A DNA stretch of 64,000 nt from Hyphomicrobiales bacterium (GTDB taxonomy: Bacteria; Pseudomonadota; Alphaproteobacteria; Rhizobiales; MH13). The stretch's first letter is position 1. Each line of letters begins with the position of its first letter. Where the stretch lies: contig JAEPOK010000001.1 of NCBI GenBank assembly GCA_017642935.1, positions 1,719,192-1,783,191 on the forward strand, in the 5' to 3' direction. The position numbers and the translations under genes were made by a program. Positions 34,054 to 42,464 of the stretch are shown piece by piece. Under the pieces are notes generated by a model that ran no database searches, had not been told where the DNA came from, and saw only the letters and a list, made by a program, of their open reading frames with translations.

Positions 34054-35004
34054 ATGAGCAAGAGTTTTTCCGGCAGTCACACCGTCACCGTCACACCGTT
34101 CACGGAAGGTGGGCGTGCCATCGACTTCCCTGCTTGGGAGCGGTTTCTCGATTGGCAGATGGCGTGCGGCGTACCCGGCGTCATCATCCTGGGCACGACA
34201 GGCGAGTTTCTCACCATGACCGACGAGGAGCGCGAGCAGTTCGTCGAACACACGGTCAAATACATCAACGGCCGCATCACCGTTTGGGTCGGCACAATGA
34301 ACGCCTACACGCCGAACGCCGTACGCTATTCCAAACAGGCCGAAGACCTTGGCGCCGACGGGCTGATGATCATTCCGCCTTACTATTACACGCCGACTGA
34401 CGACGAGATTTTCAACTATTACCAGGCGATCTGCGACGGCTGCGATCTGCCAATCATGCTCTATAACAACCCCTTCACCTCGAACGTTGATATGAGCGCT
34501 AAGCTGGTGGGAAGGCTCACCAAGAGCTTCAATCAGATCCGCTACATCAAAGAGGCAAGCCAGCGCATCGAACGCATCCACGACATCATCCTCGAAAGCG
34601 ACGGGCTGATGAATGTCTGGGCCGGGCAACGGGTTTTGGAAAGCTACAAGATGGGGGCCAAGGGCTATGTGAATCCCTATGGCAACTACATTCCGCGTGC
34701 CTCTGTGAAGTTCGTTGAGTGGGCAGAACAAGGCCGCTGGGACGATGTGCAAGCCGTCCAAACGGTGATTTCGAAGTTCGACATGATCATCACCGAAGGG
34801 CATCCGCTCTATGGCCACCAATGCTATTCCAAGGCTCTCGCTGCCGCCGCAGGCTACCCAGTCGGCGATGTGCGTGCGCCGATCACGACGTTCGAAAGCC
34901 TCGGTGAGGAAGGCCGCGATCGTGTGGCTCGTATGGTGCCGCTGATGGAAGAGTTGGACCGGATTGTCGATGGGATCGAAGGTCGCCAGGTCGCTGCGGA
35001 ATAG
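34054..35004 (+). CDS. Dihydrodipicolinate synthase (DapA/NAL) family lyase
   Basis: The 316-residue TIM-barrel enzyme has the family motif GTTGEFLTMTDEER, tyrosine in MLYNNP and Schiff-base Lys166 in YIKEAS. The family covers synthase, aldolase, dehydratase and deaminase reactions, including the pyrroline-hydroxy-carboxylate deaminase of D-hydroxyproline breakdown. The ATG at 34054 follows GAGGAC; the frame opens earlier at a GTG with no support. Neighbouring opine-oxidase-like flavoproteins and an aldehyde dehydrogenase would fit that pathway, but no epimerase is present here. Confidence 0.87.
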   Translation: MSKSFSGSHTVTVTPFTEGGRAIDFPAWERFLDWQMACGVPGVIILGTTGEFLTMTDEEREQFVEHTVKYINGRITVWVGTMNAYTPNAVRYSKQAEDLGADGLMIIPPYYYTPTDDEIFNYYQAICDGCDLPIMLYNNPFTSNVDMSAKLVGRLTKSFNQIRYIKEASQRIERIHDIILESDGLMNVWAGQRVLESYKMGAKGYVNPYGNYIPRASVKFVEWAEQGRWDDVQAVQTVISKFDMIITEGHPLYGHQCYSKALAAAAGYPVGDVRAPITTFESLGEEGRDRVARMVPLMEELDRIVDGIEGRQVAAE

Positions 35005-35019
35005 CATCGAAGAGCAGCC

Positions 35020-35781
35020 TTAACGAATGTAGGCCGCGCCGTTCACGTCGATGGTGGCGCCCGTCAGATGGCGGGCGCGGCCAGTGGCCAAAAAGACTGC
35101 CGTCTCTGCGATGTCTTCCGGCGGCACCCACTCGCCCATGGGCAAGGTCGCCGTTACCGCCTCTTCACCACCAACTTTGGCGGCAGTCTCGACCGACATG
35201 CGTGTGCGCACGACACCTGGGGCGATGACATAGGCAAGGATGCCTTGGGCCGCATAGTTACGCGCAACCGTTTTGGTCGCGGCGGAGATCGCCGCCTTCG
35301 ACGCGGCATAAGCAATGGCGCCGGGATTTGAGGTGCCGCGCGTCGTTACCCAACTGCCGATTCCGATCACCGAGCCTTTGGTTTCTGTCTCAAGCCAGTT
35401 GCGCACAGCATGGCGCATTAGACGGGCGGGGGCATGCACATTGACGGTCATGGCTTCAGTCCAGACCGCATCCCATTCCTCAATGGGATCGGAAATACCG
35501 CCGCTCTGACGCATGATGCCGGCATTGTTGATCAGGACGTCGACACGTCCCCCAGCTAGCTCCCACGCTTCGGCCCAGAAACGATCGACTGCTTTCAAAT
35601 CCTTGAAATCGGCTTGAACCAGGTGGGCTCTGCCCTCTGCCGCTGCTTCCACGCCTGCTCGATCGCCACCATAATGGGCGATTACGGTCGCACCGGCATC
35701 AAGCATTGCTTTGGCTGTGGCAGCGCCGATGCCCTTTGAAGCACCGGTCACGATAATGGTCTTGCCTGCTAGCTCACTCAT
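35020..35781 (-). CDS. SDR family oxidoreductase
   Basis: The 253-residue dehydrogenase shows IIVTGASKGIG, INNAG, the serine in GIGSWVT and YAASK, and ends in GATIDVNGAAYIR. All catalytic residues are present. I start at the ATG at 35781 that overlaps the flavoprotein stop as ATGA; the open frame extends upstream only as a shadow of that gene. It is second in a two-gene leftward operon with the OYE-type reductase, and its promoter region holds a pair of IclR-type boxes. Confidence 0.87.
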   Translation of the reverse strand: MSELAGKTIIVTGASKGIGAATAKAMLDAGATVIAHYGGDRAGVEAAAEGRAHLVQADFKDLKAVDRFWAEAWELAGGRVDVLINNAGIMRQSGGISDPIEEWDAVWTEAMTVNVHAPARLMRHAVRNWLETETKGSVIGIGSWVTTRGTSNPGAIAYAASKAAISAATKTVARNYAAQGILAYVIAPGVVRTRMSVETAAKVGGEEAVTATLPMGEWVPPEDIAETAVFLATGRARHLTGATIDVNGAAYIR

Positions 35782-36884
35782 CGTTCGCTCCGTTTGACAA
35801 AGGGGGTTGCCGCAAGCGCCGGATTGCAGCGCGCATAGGGCGCTGGCAACGCTATTTCGGCGCCCAGCGCAACCGCAGCTTTCCATGTCCAACGCGGGTC
35901 CCAAAGCATGCCGCGCGCCAGGGCGACCAGGTCAGCCTGACCGGTGGCGATGATCGTTTCGGCCTGCACGGGATCGGTGATCTGACCAACAGCCATGACG
36001 GGCATTCCGGCCTCGCAACGGATGGTTTCGGCAAATCCGACTTGGTAGCCTGGCCCAGTGGTGATTTTCTGGCGCTGATCAAGACCGCCGGAGGTGACGT
36101 CGATCATGTCACAGCCAGCCTCTCTTAGGGCTTGGCTGAACGCAAGCGTTCCGGCCATATCCCAGCCGCCATCGATCCAATCGATCGCCGATAGCCGCAC
36201 GATCACCGGCTTTTCTTTCGGGAAGGCTTCGCGCACGGCTTTGAAGACATCAAGCGGGTAGCGCATGCGATTTTCCAGCGAACCGCCATACTGATCTTGG
36301 CGGTGGTTGGTGATCGGCGACAGAAACTGGTGCAGCAGATAGCCATGCGCTGCGTGCAACTCGATCAAATCAAAACCGGCGCGCTCAGCGCGCTTGGCAG
36401 AATCAACGAAGGCGTTACGCACGCGCTCCAGCGCTCCATCATCCATCGCGCGCGGCTCGGGCCAGCCAGGAAGATAAGGAATCGCCGAAGGAGCGTCGGT
36501 CACCCAGGCGCCCTCGCCTTCGATCAAGCCGCCCCCTTCCCAGGGCGCCACCGTGCTTCCCTTACGCCCAGCGTGGCTGAGTTGAATGCCCACACGCATA
36601 TCGCCGACCGACTTCATGAACGTGATAATACTGGCGAAGGCTTCCTCACACGCATCATCGTACAGGCCTGTACAGCCCGGCGTGATGCGGCCATCTGGCT
36701 CAACGCCTGTAGCTTCAACGAAAATGGTGCCCGGACCGGACATCGCGAACTGGCCCAAATGGGCCAAATGCCACTGTCCCGGCACACCGTTGATCGCCGC
36801 GTATTGGCACATGGGAGAGACGACAACGCGATTGGGCACTGTGAGCCCACCCAGTTGGAGGGGCGTGAAAAGCTGAGCGGCCAT
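35778..36884 (-). CDS. NADH:flavin oxidoreductase / old yellow enzyme family (YqjM-like)
   Basis: The 368-residue FMN protein has the OYE barrel with NRVVVSPMCQYAA near the N-terminus, active-site HxxH in LIELHAAHGYLLHQFLSP and the phosphate-binding C-terminal region AVGQITDPVQAETIIATGQADLVALARG. Such enzymes reduce C=C bonds of unsaturated carbonyls or demethylate amines (relatives include trimethylamine and dimethylglycine-type enzymes). The leftward operon starts here, just behind the box pair at 36931-36964. A role in reducing an enone or imine in the IclR-linked pathway is inferred. Confidence 0.88.
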   Translation of the reverse strand: MAAQLFTPLQLGGLTVPNRVVVSPMCQYAAINGVPGQWHLAHLGQFAMSGPGTIFVEATGVEPDGRITPGCTGLYDDACEEAFASIITFMKSVGDMRVGIQLSHAGRKGSTVAPWEGGGLIEGEGAWVTDAPSAIPYLPGWPEPRAMDDGALERVRNAFVDSAKRAERAGFDLIELHAAHGYLLHQFLSPITNHRQDQYGGSLENRMRYPLDVFKAVREAFPKEKPVIVRLSAIDWIDGGWDMAGTLAFSQALREAGCDMIDVTSGGLDQRQKITTGPGYQVGFAETIRCEAGMPVMAVGQITDPVQAETIIATGQADLVALARGMLWDPRWTWKAAVALGAEIALPAPYARCNPALAATPFVKRSER

Positions 36885-36930
36885 GGCTGACTTTGAACCT
36901 GTTGGAAAAGGCGATTGATCGATGCCAATC

Positions 36931-36964
36931 GTGCGTTATAGTAACTTGTGTGCGCTATTTGAAC
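36931..36964. promoter_or_regulatory. Paired IclR-type operator boxes B (divergent promoter)
   Basis: GTGCGTTATAGTAAC (36931-36945) and GTGCGCTATTTGAAC (36950-36964) are 19 bases apart and fit the consensus closely. They lie between the OYE gene (starts 36884, leftward) and the isomerase gene (starts 37002, rightward), so one pair can serve both. Confidence 0.78.
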
Positions 36965-37001
36965 ATGGCGCGGAAATGCAGACAAGCAGAAAGGTCCGTT
37001 T

Positions 37002-37841
37002 ATGTCCCCGCTCCGTGTTGCCGCCAGTACCTTTCCCTTCCTTTATTCACATGGCGGTTTGGATGCGCTCAAGCATCTGAAAACGCTCGGATATGACACT
37101 TATGAGTTGATGATCTTTCCGCCGCATTGCTGGCCGCGCGAACTGACGGTCGCCGACAAGCGCGACTACAAGGCTTGGCTTAATGGCGAGGGCGGTCATG
37201 TGAGCAGCTTCTGCTACCCGCTGCTCGACAACAATCCCAATGGCGTCGATCGTCTGATGCGTGGCTACACGCTGGATCGCTACAAAGAGGCGATCGATTT
37301 CGCGGCCGAGTTGGAGTGTCCCTATGTGGTCGCCATCCCAGGACCGGTGAACAGCCTGATCAACCCGCCCTACCAGTGGATGCTCGACTGGTTTGTTGAA
37401 GGTGTCAAAGAGCTGGTGGCCTATTCCAAGGGAACAGGCGTCGAGATCCTGTTGGAAAACGTGCCGTTCACGTTCTTGCCGACGGCCAAGGACATGGCCG
37501 ACACAGCCGCCCTGATCGGGCCGGAAGTCGGTGTGAACTTCGATGTCTGCAACAGCGCCTTCATCAAGGAAGACCCTGCCGATGCCATTCGTATGCTCGG
37601 CGGCCTTGTGAAAAACGTTCACATTTCCGATTCAGGCTATGACGATTTCAAGCACGAAAAACTAGGCACCGGTATTGTTGAACCTGGCCCTGCAGCGCAG
37701 GCGCTCAAGGACATCGGATACACCGGTGTTACTGTGTTGGAAATCATCACCGATGCTCTGGCCGAGGGTGCCGACCCCGACGGTGAAATCAAAGAAAGCC
37801 ACGATATCCTGACCGCCAACGGGTGGGCGGCCAGGGGATAG
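37002..37841 (+). CDS. Sugar phosphate isomerase/epimerase family TIM barrel (hydroxypyruvate isomerase-like)
   Basis: The 279-residue protein is an AP-endonuclease-2-type TIM barrel. It shows ILLENVPFTF with a metal-binding glutamate, NFDVCNSAF with an aspartate, NVHISDSGYDDF with histidine and aspartate, and a final glutamate in TVLEIITDA. Substrates in the family range from hydroxypyruvate and tagatose to inosose. It stands alone, converging on an SDR gene 4 bases away, under the IclR-type box pair. Its substrate is not evident. Confidence 0.83.
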   Translation: MSPLRVAASTFPFLYSHGGLDALKHLKTLGYDTYELMIFPPHCWPRELTVADKRDYKAWLNGEGGHVSSFCYPLLDNNPNGVDRLMRGYTLDRYKEAIDFAAELECPYVVAIPGPVNSLINPPYQWMLDWFVEGVKELVAYSKGTGVEILLENVPFTFLPTAKDMADTAALIGPEVGVNFDVCNSAFIKEDPADAIRMLGGLVKNVHISDSGYDDFKHEKLGTGIVEPGPAAQALKDIGYTGVTVLEIITDALAEGADPDGEIKESHDILTANGWAARG

Positions 37842-37845
37842 GCGC

Positions 37846-38604
37846 CTAAGCGAGGCCCGCTTCCACGGGTAGGATCACCCCTGTCATTCCTGCTGAGGCG
37901 TCCGACGCCAGGAAGTAGGCTGCGTTGGCCACATCCAGTTCTGTGGCAAGACAACCCAACGCCGATTCGCTTTCCAATGCTGCTAAGGCTTCGGCGGGCG
38001 ACGGCCCGCCAGCCCTATGCCGCGTCTCAACGCGTCCCATCAGCGCTTCGGTGGCAATTGGCCCCGGCGCCAGTCCATTGACCCGGATCTTGCGTGGTCC
38101 AAGATCAAGAGCAGCCGCGCGCACCACTCCGATGACGGCATGCTTGGAGGCTGTGTAGAGCACCTGTTTGGGGTGGGCCTTGTAGCCGTTGATGGAGGCC
38201 ATCGCGACAATGGACCCATGGCCGGACTGTTCCAGCGAGTCGGCAAACGCACCGATAGTCGCAGCGACGCCCCAGACATTGACCCGCATGACGCGATCCC
38301 ACTCGGCAAGATCAAGTTCGTCCAAGCCACGCCAAGGCGGGACCAGGCCAGCATTTGCGACCAGGATGTCCACTTTGCCAAGCCGCGCGGCCAGTGCCTT
38401 CAGTTGGGCATCGGCTGTGTCGTTGGCCAGATCGACGCCTTCTGCCTGCCACGCGTCAGGCAAGTCGGACAGTCTGTCGGGCAAATCAACGGCAACGATG
38501 GTGGCACCACCGGCCGCTAGCCGTTCTGCGATCGCACGCCCAAGGCCACTGACCGCACCAGTCACCACAGCCAGGCGCCCCTCAACGGAATGATTGTTTT
38601 CCAC
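37846..38604 (-). CDS. SDR family oxidoreductase
   Basis: The 252-residue protein has VVTGAVSGLGRAIAERLAAGG, VANAG and catalytic YTASK with serine in AMASINGY. I start at the GTG at 38604, preceded at eight bases by GGAGGG; the longer frame to 38667 has no family similarity and would run into the operator. It is divergent from the 3-hydroxyacyl-type dehydrogenase, sharing the box at 38672-38686. Activity is probably on a hydroxy or keto intermediate of the IclR-linked pathway. Confidence 0.86.
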   Translation of the reverse strand: MENNHSVEGRLAVVTGAVSGLGRAIAERLAAGGATIVAVDLPDRLSDLPDAWQAEGVDLANDTADAQLKALAARLGKVDILVANAGLVPPWRGLDELDLAEWDRVMRVNVWGVAATIGAFADSLEQSGHGSIVAMASINGYKAHPKQVLYTASKHAVIGVVRAAALDLGPRKIRVNGLAPGPIATEALMGRVETRHRAGGPSPAEALAALESESALGCLATELDVANAAYFLASDASAGMTGVILPVEAGLA

Positions 38605-38671
38605 GGCAAAACCCTCCAACACAGGGGCATCAAGTGATGACCCAATTCGTGATTGCCTCTCCCGCACACTT

Positions 38672-38686
38672 GTGCGTTATGTGAAC
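38672..38686. promoter_or_regulatory. IclR-type operator box C, two bases before a start codon
   Basis: GTGCGTTATGTGAAC is identical to box A1 at 29791. It ends two bases before the ATG of the 3-hydroxyacyl-type dehydrogenase and 68 bases upstream of the divergent SDR. A copy at 38653-38667 keeps the 19-base spacing but matches only in part (CGCAC end). Confidence 0.72.
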
Positions 38687-38688
38687 TC

Positions 38689-39633
38689 ATGCAAGACAAA
38701 TCGTTAGATTCTCCGAAGATCACCATCCTGGGCGCCGGGTCGATTGGCGTGTCGTTTGCCGCTTTTTTCTCCGATATCGGCGCGCATGTAAGCTTGATCG
38801 ACCCCGATGCAGAACGGCGTGTAGCAGCCTCTCAAGGGTTGGCAGACCAGAGAGAATCTATGCGTGAGGCTGGTCTCTTGCGCGGCGGTGCCGGTCCAGT
38901 GGACACCCTCGGAAACCTCGAAACGGCGCTCCCAAAAGCTGATCTTGTCATCGAGTGCGGGCCAGAAAACCTTGCAACGAAGCAAGAGATTTTCGCCGAT
39001 CTCCTAGCTAGGAGTGGGTCGGAAACAGTCTTGGCGACAGCCTCGTCGGCGATCACAATTTCAGAGATCCTGCCGAATCCATCCCAGCAAAAGCGATGTC
39101 TGGTCGCGCACCCGGTTAATCCGCCCGCAATCCTCCGCGTTATTGAGTTGGTGCCCGCGCCCGGCACTGACCAACAGGCAACAGCGAAGGCTGCCTCACT
39201 TTTCCAGTCAGCTGGGTTTGAGACCGTCCAACTCGGCCATGAGATTGAGGGGTTTGTGCTCAATCGCCTGCAAAGCGCTGTCCTGCGCGAGGCTTACCGG
39301 CTGGTCGATGAGGGCGTGACGGATGTCGCTGGAATCGAGACCATCATGAGGATGGGCCTTGGCCCACGATGGGCGCTATCGGGTCCGTTTGAAACGGCGG
39401 AGCTCAACACGCCGGGCGGCATCAAGGCGCATGCCGCGCGAATGGGGCCAGCTTACAAGCGCATTGGCGAAGCCCGCGGGGAAACGGTTGATTGGAACGA
39501 TGCTCTTATCTCCAAGGTCGATGCGCAAAGGCGCGAGGTTTTGTCGTTGGGCGAACTTGCCGGGCGGGCGACATGGCGTTCGCGCGCTGTCGCTCGTCTT
39601 GTTGCCGTGCGCGATCGGCTGATGCAGGACTAG
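38689..39633 (+). CDS. 3-hydroxyacyl-CoA dehydrogenase family NAD-dependent oxidoreductase
   Basis: The 314-residue protein has the Rossmann motif ITILGAGSIGVSFA, ECGPENLATKQEIF, and HPVNPPAILRVIEL containing the active-site histidine, then the helical C-terminal domain. This subgroup includes L-gulonate dehydrogenase/lambda-crystallin and L-carnitine dehydrogenase, which act on free hydroxy acids rather than CoA esters. There is no ribosome site before the ATG: the IclR-type box ends two bases upstream. Either translation is leaderless or it starts at the TTG at 38653, placing the box inside the gene. It leads the three-gene flavoprotein operon. Confidence 0.85.
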   Translation: MQDKSLDSPKITILGAGSIGVSFAAFFSDIGAHVSLIDPDAERRVAASQGLADQRESMREAGLLRGGAGPVDTLGNLETALPKADLVIECGPENLATKQEIFADLLARSGSETVLATASSAITISEILPNPSQQKRCLVAHPVNPPAILRVIELVPAPGTDQQATAKAASLFQSAGFETVQLGHEIEGFVLNRLQSAVLREAYRLVDEGVTDVAGIETIMRMGLGPRWALSGPFETAELNTPGGIKAHAARMGPAYKRIGEARGETVDWNDALISKVDAQRREVLSLGELAGRATWRSRAVARLVAVRDRLMQD

Positions 39634-39640
39634 CCGTGCA

Positions 39641-41350
39641 ATGACCGAGATCGTTTTTCAGTACCAAGGGCGTGAGATCGCCGCGCGCGAGGGAGAAAGC
39701 CTCGCAGCGGCCCTAACGCAGGCGGGGGTCCGCGCGTTTCGAGAGACTGCCAAGGGTGCTGAACGCGGCATTTTCTGCGGGATGGGCGTCTGCCAAGATT
39801 GCCTGGTTGATGTGGACGGCACGCCGAACCGTCGCGCCTGCATGACGCCGGTCGAAAACGGCATGTCCGTCACGCGGCAGGTCGCGCTGCCAGAATTTGG
39901 CCACGAGGTGAAAACGCCGGATGGTGAGGCACTGCACCTTTCACCGAATGTCCTAGTTGTTGGTGGTGGCGCAGCGGGTCTTTCGGCAGCCATCACCGCC
40001 GCCGAAGCCGGCGCGGAGGTGGTGCTGCTCGACGAGCGCAAGGTGGCTGGCGGGCAATATTACAAGCAGGCCGCCAACGGCACGATCCTGGACCAACAAC
40101 AGGATGATGGCGCGCAGCTTGTCGCGCGTGCCAAGGCATCGGGCGCGAGATTGATATCCGGCGTTGAACTTTGGGGCGCGTTCGACGGGCTGCTTTTTCT
40201 CGGCCATCGAGAGGGTGCGCCACTTATCGCGAAGCCAAAAACCGCGATCATCGCAACCGGCGCGTACGAACGGCCGGTGACGGTGCCTGGATGGACGCTT
40301 CCCGGTGTGATGACAACCGGAGCGGCGCAAACCTTGTGGCGTAGTTATCAGACCTTGCCTGGAAAACGTATCGCTGTGTGCGGCTCGGGACCACTCAATG
40401 TTCAAGTCGCACTAGAGCTGGCGAAAGGCGGCGCTGAGATCGTTTATCTCGCCGAGCGCGCTCCGGCTGCCATCACCAAACCGTTGACCGCTCTGGCTAT
40501 GGCGGCGGCAGACCCAAAGCTCACCTTGCAGGGCCTCAACATGCTGGCCGGTCTGCGCCAGCACGGCATCAAGGTGCGGAACAACAGCGAACTCCGTAAA
40601 GTTGTTCAAGACGGAGATGGCTTGGCCGCGACGTTCACCGCTTCTGGAGGCGAAGAAACGGTGCATGTCGATGTGCTTTGCATGAATGCTGGTTTTGAAC
40701 CACAGAACGAGATCCTTCGCCTCCTTGGCGCGTCGATGCAGTATGACGCAGCCATGGGCCATCTGCGCTGCGAAAAAAACACACGCATGGAGACAAGCGT
40801 ATCCGGCCTCTACGCGATCGGGGACTGCACCGGGCTTGGCGGTGCGCCTGCCGCCCGCATCGAAGGTGAGATCGCAGGGGCTAATGCCGCTGCCGCAACC
40901 GGCCATGGTGAGCCAGGCGACTTGTCCGGCAAGCGCCGCACGCTGGCCAAGCATCGGAAATTCCAAACCAAGCTTTGGACGCTTTACGACATCACGCAGC
41001 GCGATACAGCGCCACTACCGGACGAGACCACAATCTGCCGCTGCGAGGAACTGACCCTTGGCGATGTTCGCACTGGATTGGCGACAACGCCCGGTCATGT
41101 CGGTTCGCTGAAGCGCGCAACACGGGTTGGCATGGGACGCTGCCAGGGACGCTATTGCGGGCCAATCGCTGCGCGCATGGTGTCTGACGCGACTGGCAAG
41201 GCCATTGAAGATTTGAGTTTTTTCGCGCCGCGTGTGCCAATCAAACCCGTCGCCATTTCAGCCATCTTGGCTGCTGAAGAGGCCATCGGCGAGGTGCAAG
41301 GCGAAAGCTTGGTCGAGGCCGTCATCGAGGCGCCCGATGACAGCGGCTGA
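39641..41350 (+). CDS. Fused 2Fe-2S/FAD oxidoreductase (HcnA-HcnB or opine oxidase alpha-like)
   Basis: The 569-residue protein joins two usually separate subunits. Residues 1-95 are a 2Fe-2S ferredoxin domain with Cys46, Cys51, Cys54 and Cys67, like HcnA. Then comes an FAD/NAD domain beginning VLVVGGGAAGLSAA near 105, and a C-terminal BFD-type iron-sulfur domain with CRCEE near 466 and GRCQGRYCG near 500, as in HcnB/OoxA. It is the electron-transfer partner of HcnC/OoxB-type oxidases. Its stop overlaps the following HcnC-like gene by 14 bases. D-hydroxyproline dehydrogenase and opine oxidase have the same composition. Confidence 0.9.
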   Translation: MTEIVFQYQGREIAAREGESLAAALTQAGVRAFRETAKGAERGIFCGMGVCQDCLVDVDGTPNRRACMTPVENGMSVTRQVALPEFGHEVKTPDGEALHLSPNVLVVGGGAAGLSAAITAAEAGAEVVLLDERKVAGGQYYKQAANGTILDQQQDDGAQLVARAKASGARLISGVELWGAFDGLLFLGHREGAPLIAKPKTAIIATGAYERPVTVPGWTLPGVMTTGAAQTLWRSYQTLPGKRIAVCGSGPLNVQVALELAKGGAEIVYLAERAPAAITKPLTALAMAAADPKLTLQGLNMLAGLRQHGIKVRNNSELRKVVQDGDGLAATFTASGGEETVHVDVLCMNAGFEPQNEILRLLGASMQYDAAMGHLRCEKNTRMETSVSGLYAIGDCTGLGGAPAARIEGEIAGANAAAATGHGEPGDLSGKRRTLAKHRKFQTKLWTLYDITQRDTAPLPDETTICRCEELTLGDVRTGLATTPGHVGSLKRATRVGMGRCQGRYCGPIAARMVSDATGKAIEDLSFFAPRVPIKPVAISAILAAEEAIGEVQGESLVEAVIEAPDDSG

Positions 41351-42464
41351 CACGCTCGTCATTGGCGGCGGCGTAACCGGCACCGTCGCAGCGATTGCCT
41401 TGGCCGAACAAGGCGCGCGCGTCACGATCCTCGATGCTGCAACCAATGCCGGTTCAGACAGCAATGCCGGATCGCTGCACGTGCAAATGCAAAGCCGTTT
41501 TATGCGCCTCTATCCCGATCAGGTGGCCAACGTTGAAGCCTCCCTGCCCTTTTATCGTGAAGCAGCCGACGTCTGGGCACAACTTGACCAAGATCTTGGC
41601 GGCCTCGAGTTGGTGCGCCAAGGCGGGTTGATGTTGGCCGAAAGCGCCGACCAATTGGCGTTCTTGGAAACCAAAGCGAAACGGGAGGCGTCCAAGGGTC
41701 TCAAGGTCGAGATTCTTGACCGCACCGCCCTCGACAAGGTGGCGCCCTGGCTTGGTCCGCAGATTGTCGGCGCGGAACTGTGCAAGGACGAGGGCAAGCT
41801 CAACCCGTTGATAGCCAACGCGAAATTAAAGGCGTGGTCGGCGACGCTTGGCGTTGAACGCCGCACCGTGCGCGTTGAGCGATTGGACCAGGGGCCGGGC
41901 GACATATCGGCGGTCACGTCCGACGGAATTTTTGGCGCAGACCAAGTCATCATCGCCGCGGCGTGGGGATCGGGCGATCTGGTTGCCCCCTTTGGGATCA
42001 CGATCCCGACCAAGGCTGAGCCGCTGCACATGAACATCACGGAATCCGGCGCGCCAGCAATCCACCATCTGGTGCAGCATGCAGAGCGGTCAATCACGCT
42101 CAAACAGTTCGGCTCGGGGCAAATCGTGATTGGTGGCGGTTGGCCGGCAACGGGTCGCGGCGCCAACCATCCGCCTGCGGTGGCATCATCATCATTGATG
42201 GGCAACGTGGCTTTGGCCGCCAAGCTCGTGCCCAGGATCGCCGGTCTGCGGGTCATCCGCACCTGGGCCGGCATGAACACCACGATCGATGGCGCCTCGG
42301 TGATCGGTCGTCTGCCGCAGACCGACCGCATCATCATGGCGATACCCGGCGATGCCGGCTACACGCTTGGACCGCTGGTTGGGCAGGCGGCGGCCGCTTT
42401 TGCGCTTGGCGAAAAACCCGACACCGATGTCGAGCGTTTTTCTCCGCATCGCTTTGCCGCTTAG
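41337..42464 (+). CDS. FAD-dependent amine oxidoreductase (HcnC/OoxB-like)
   Basis: The 375-residue flavoprotein begins TLVIGGGVTGTVAAIALAEQG and has the subgroup segment SNAGSLHVQMQ, followed by GGLMLAES and the C-terminal IGGGWPATG and WAGMNT blocks. It is a paralogue of the protein at 32873-34012. Start is the ATG at 41337, inside the end of the preceding gene, implying a fixed complex with the HcnAB-like fusion. The complex should oxidise a secondary amine or amino acid with electrons passing through FAD and 2Fe-2S. Its 3' end overlaps the convergent IclR gene by four bases. Confidence 0.87.
   Translation: MTAADTLVIGGGVTGTVAAIALAEQGARVTILDAATNAGSDSNAGSLHVQMQSRFMRLYPDQVANVEASLPFYREAADVWAQLDQDLGGLELVRQGGLMLAESADQLAFLETKAKREASKGLKVEILDRTALDKVAPWLGPQIVGAELCKDEGKLNPLIANAKLKAWSATLGVERRTVRVERLDQGPGDISAVTSDGIFGADQVIIAAAWGSGDLVAPFGITIPTKAEPLHMNITESGAPAIHHLVQHAERSITLKQFGSGQIVIGGGWPATGRGANHPPAVASSSLMGNVALAAKLVPRIAGLRVIRTWAGMNTTIDGASVIGRLPQTDRIIMAIPGDAGYTLGPLVGQAAAAFALGEKPDTDVERFSPHRFAA

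Noticed and set aside
32855-34057. 400-codon open frame on the plus strand
   Set aside because: It is antisense to the FAD oxidoreductase at 32873-34012, whose FAD motif and family length are clear. The open frame is rich in R, H and Q as expected for a shadow.
34012-35007. 331-codon open frame on the minus strand
   Set aside because: It is fully antisense to the DapA-family gene with its Schiff-base lysine and family motifs; no domain is visible in the reverse frame.
39641-42464. Hydrogen cyanide synthase (hcnABC)
   Set aside because: The sequences are of the HcnABC superfamily, but opine oxidase and D-hydroxyproline dehydrogenase share all motifs, and the catabolic, transporter-rich context argues against cyanide production.
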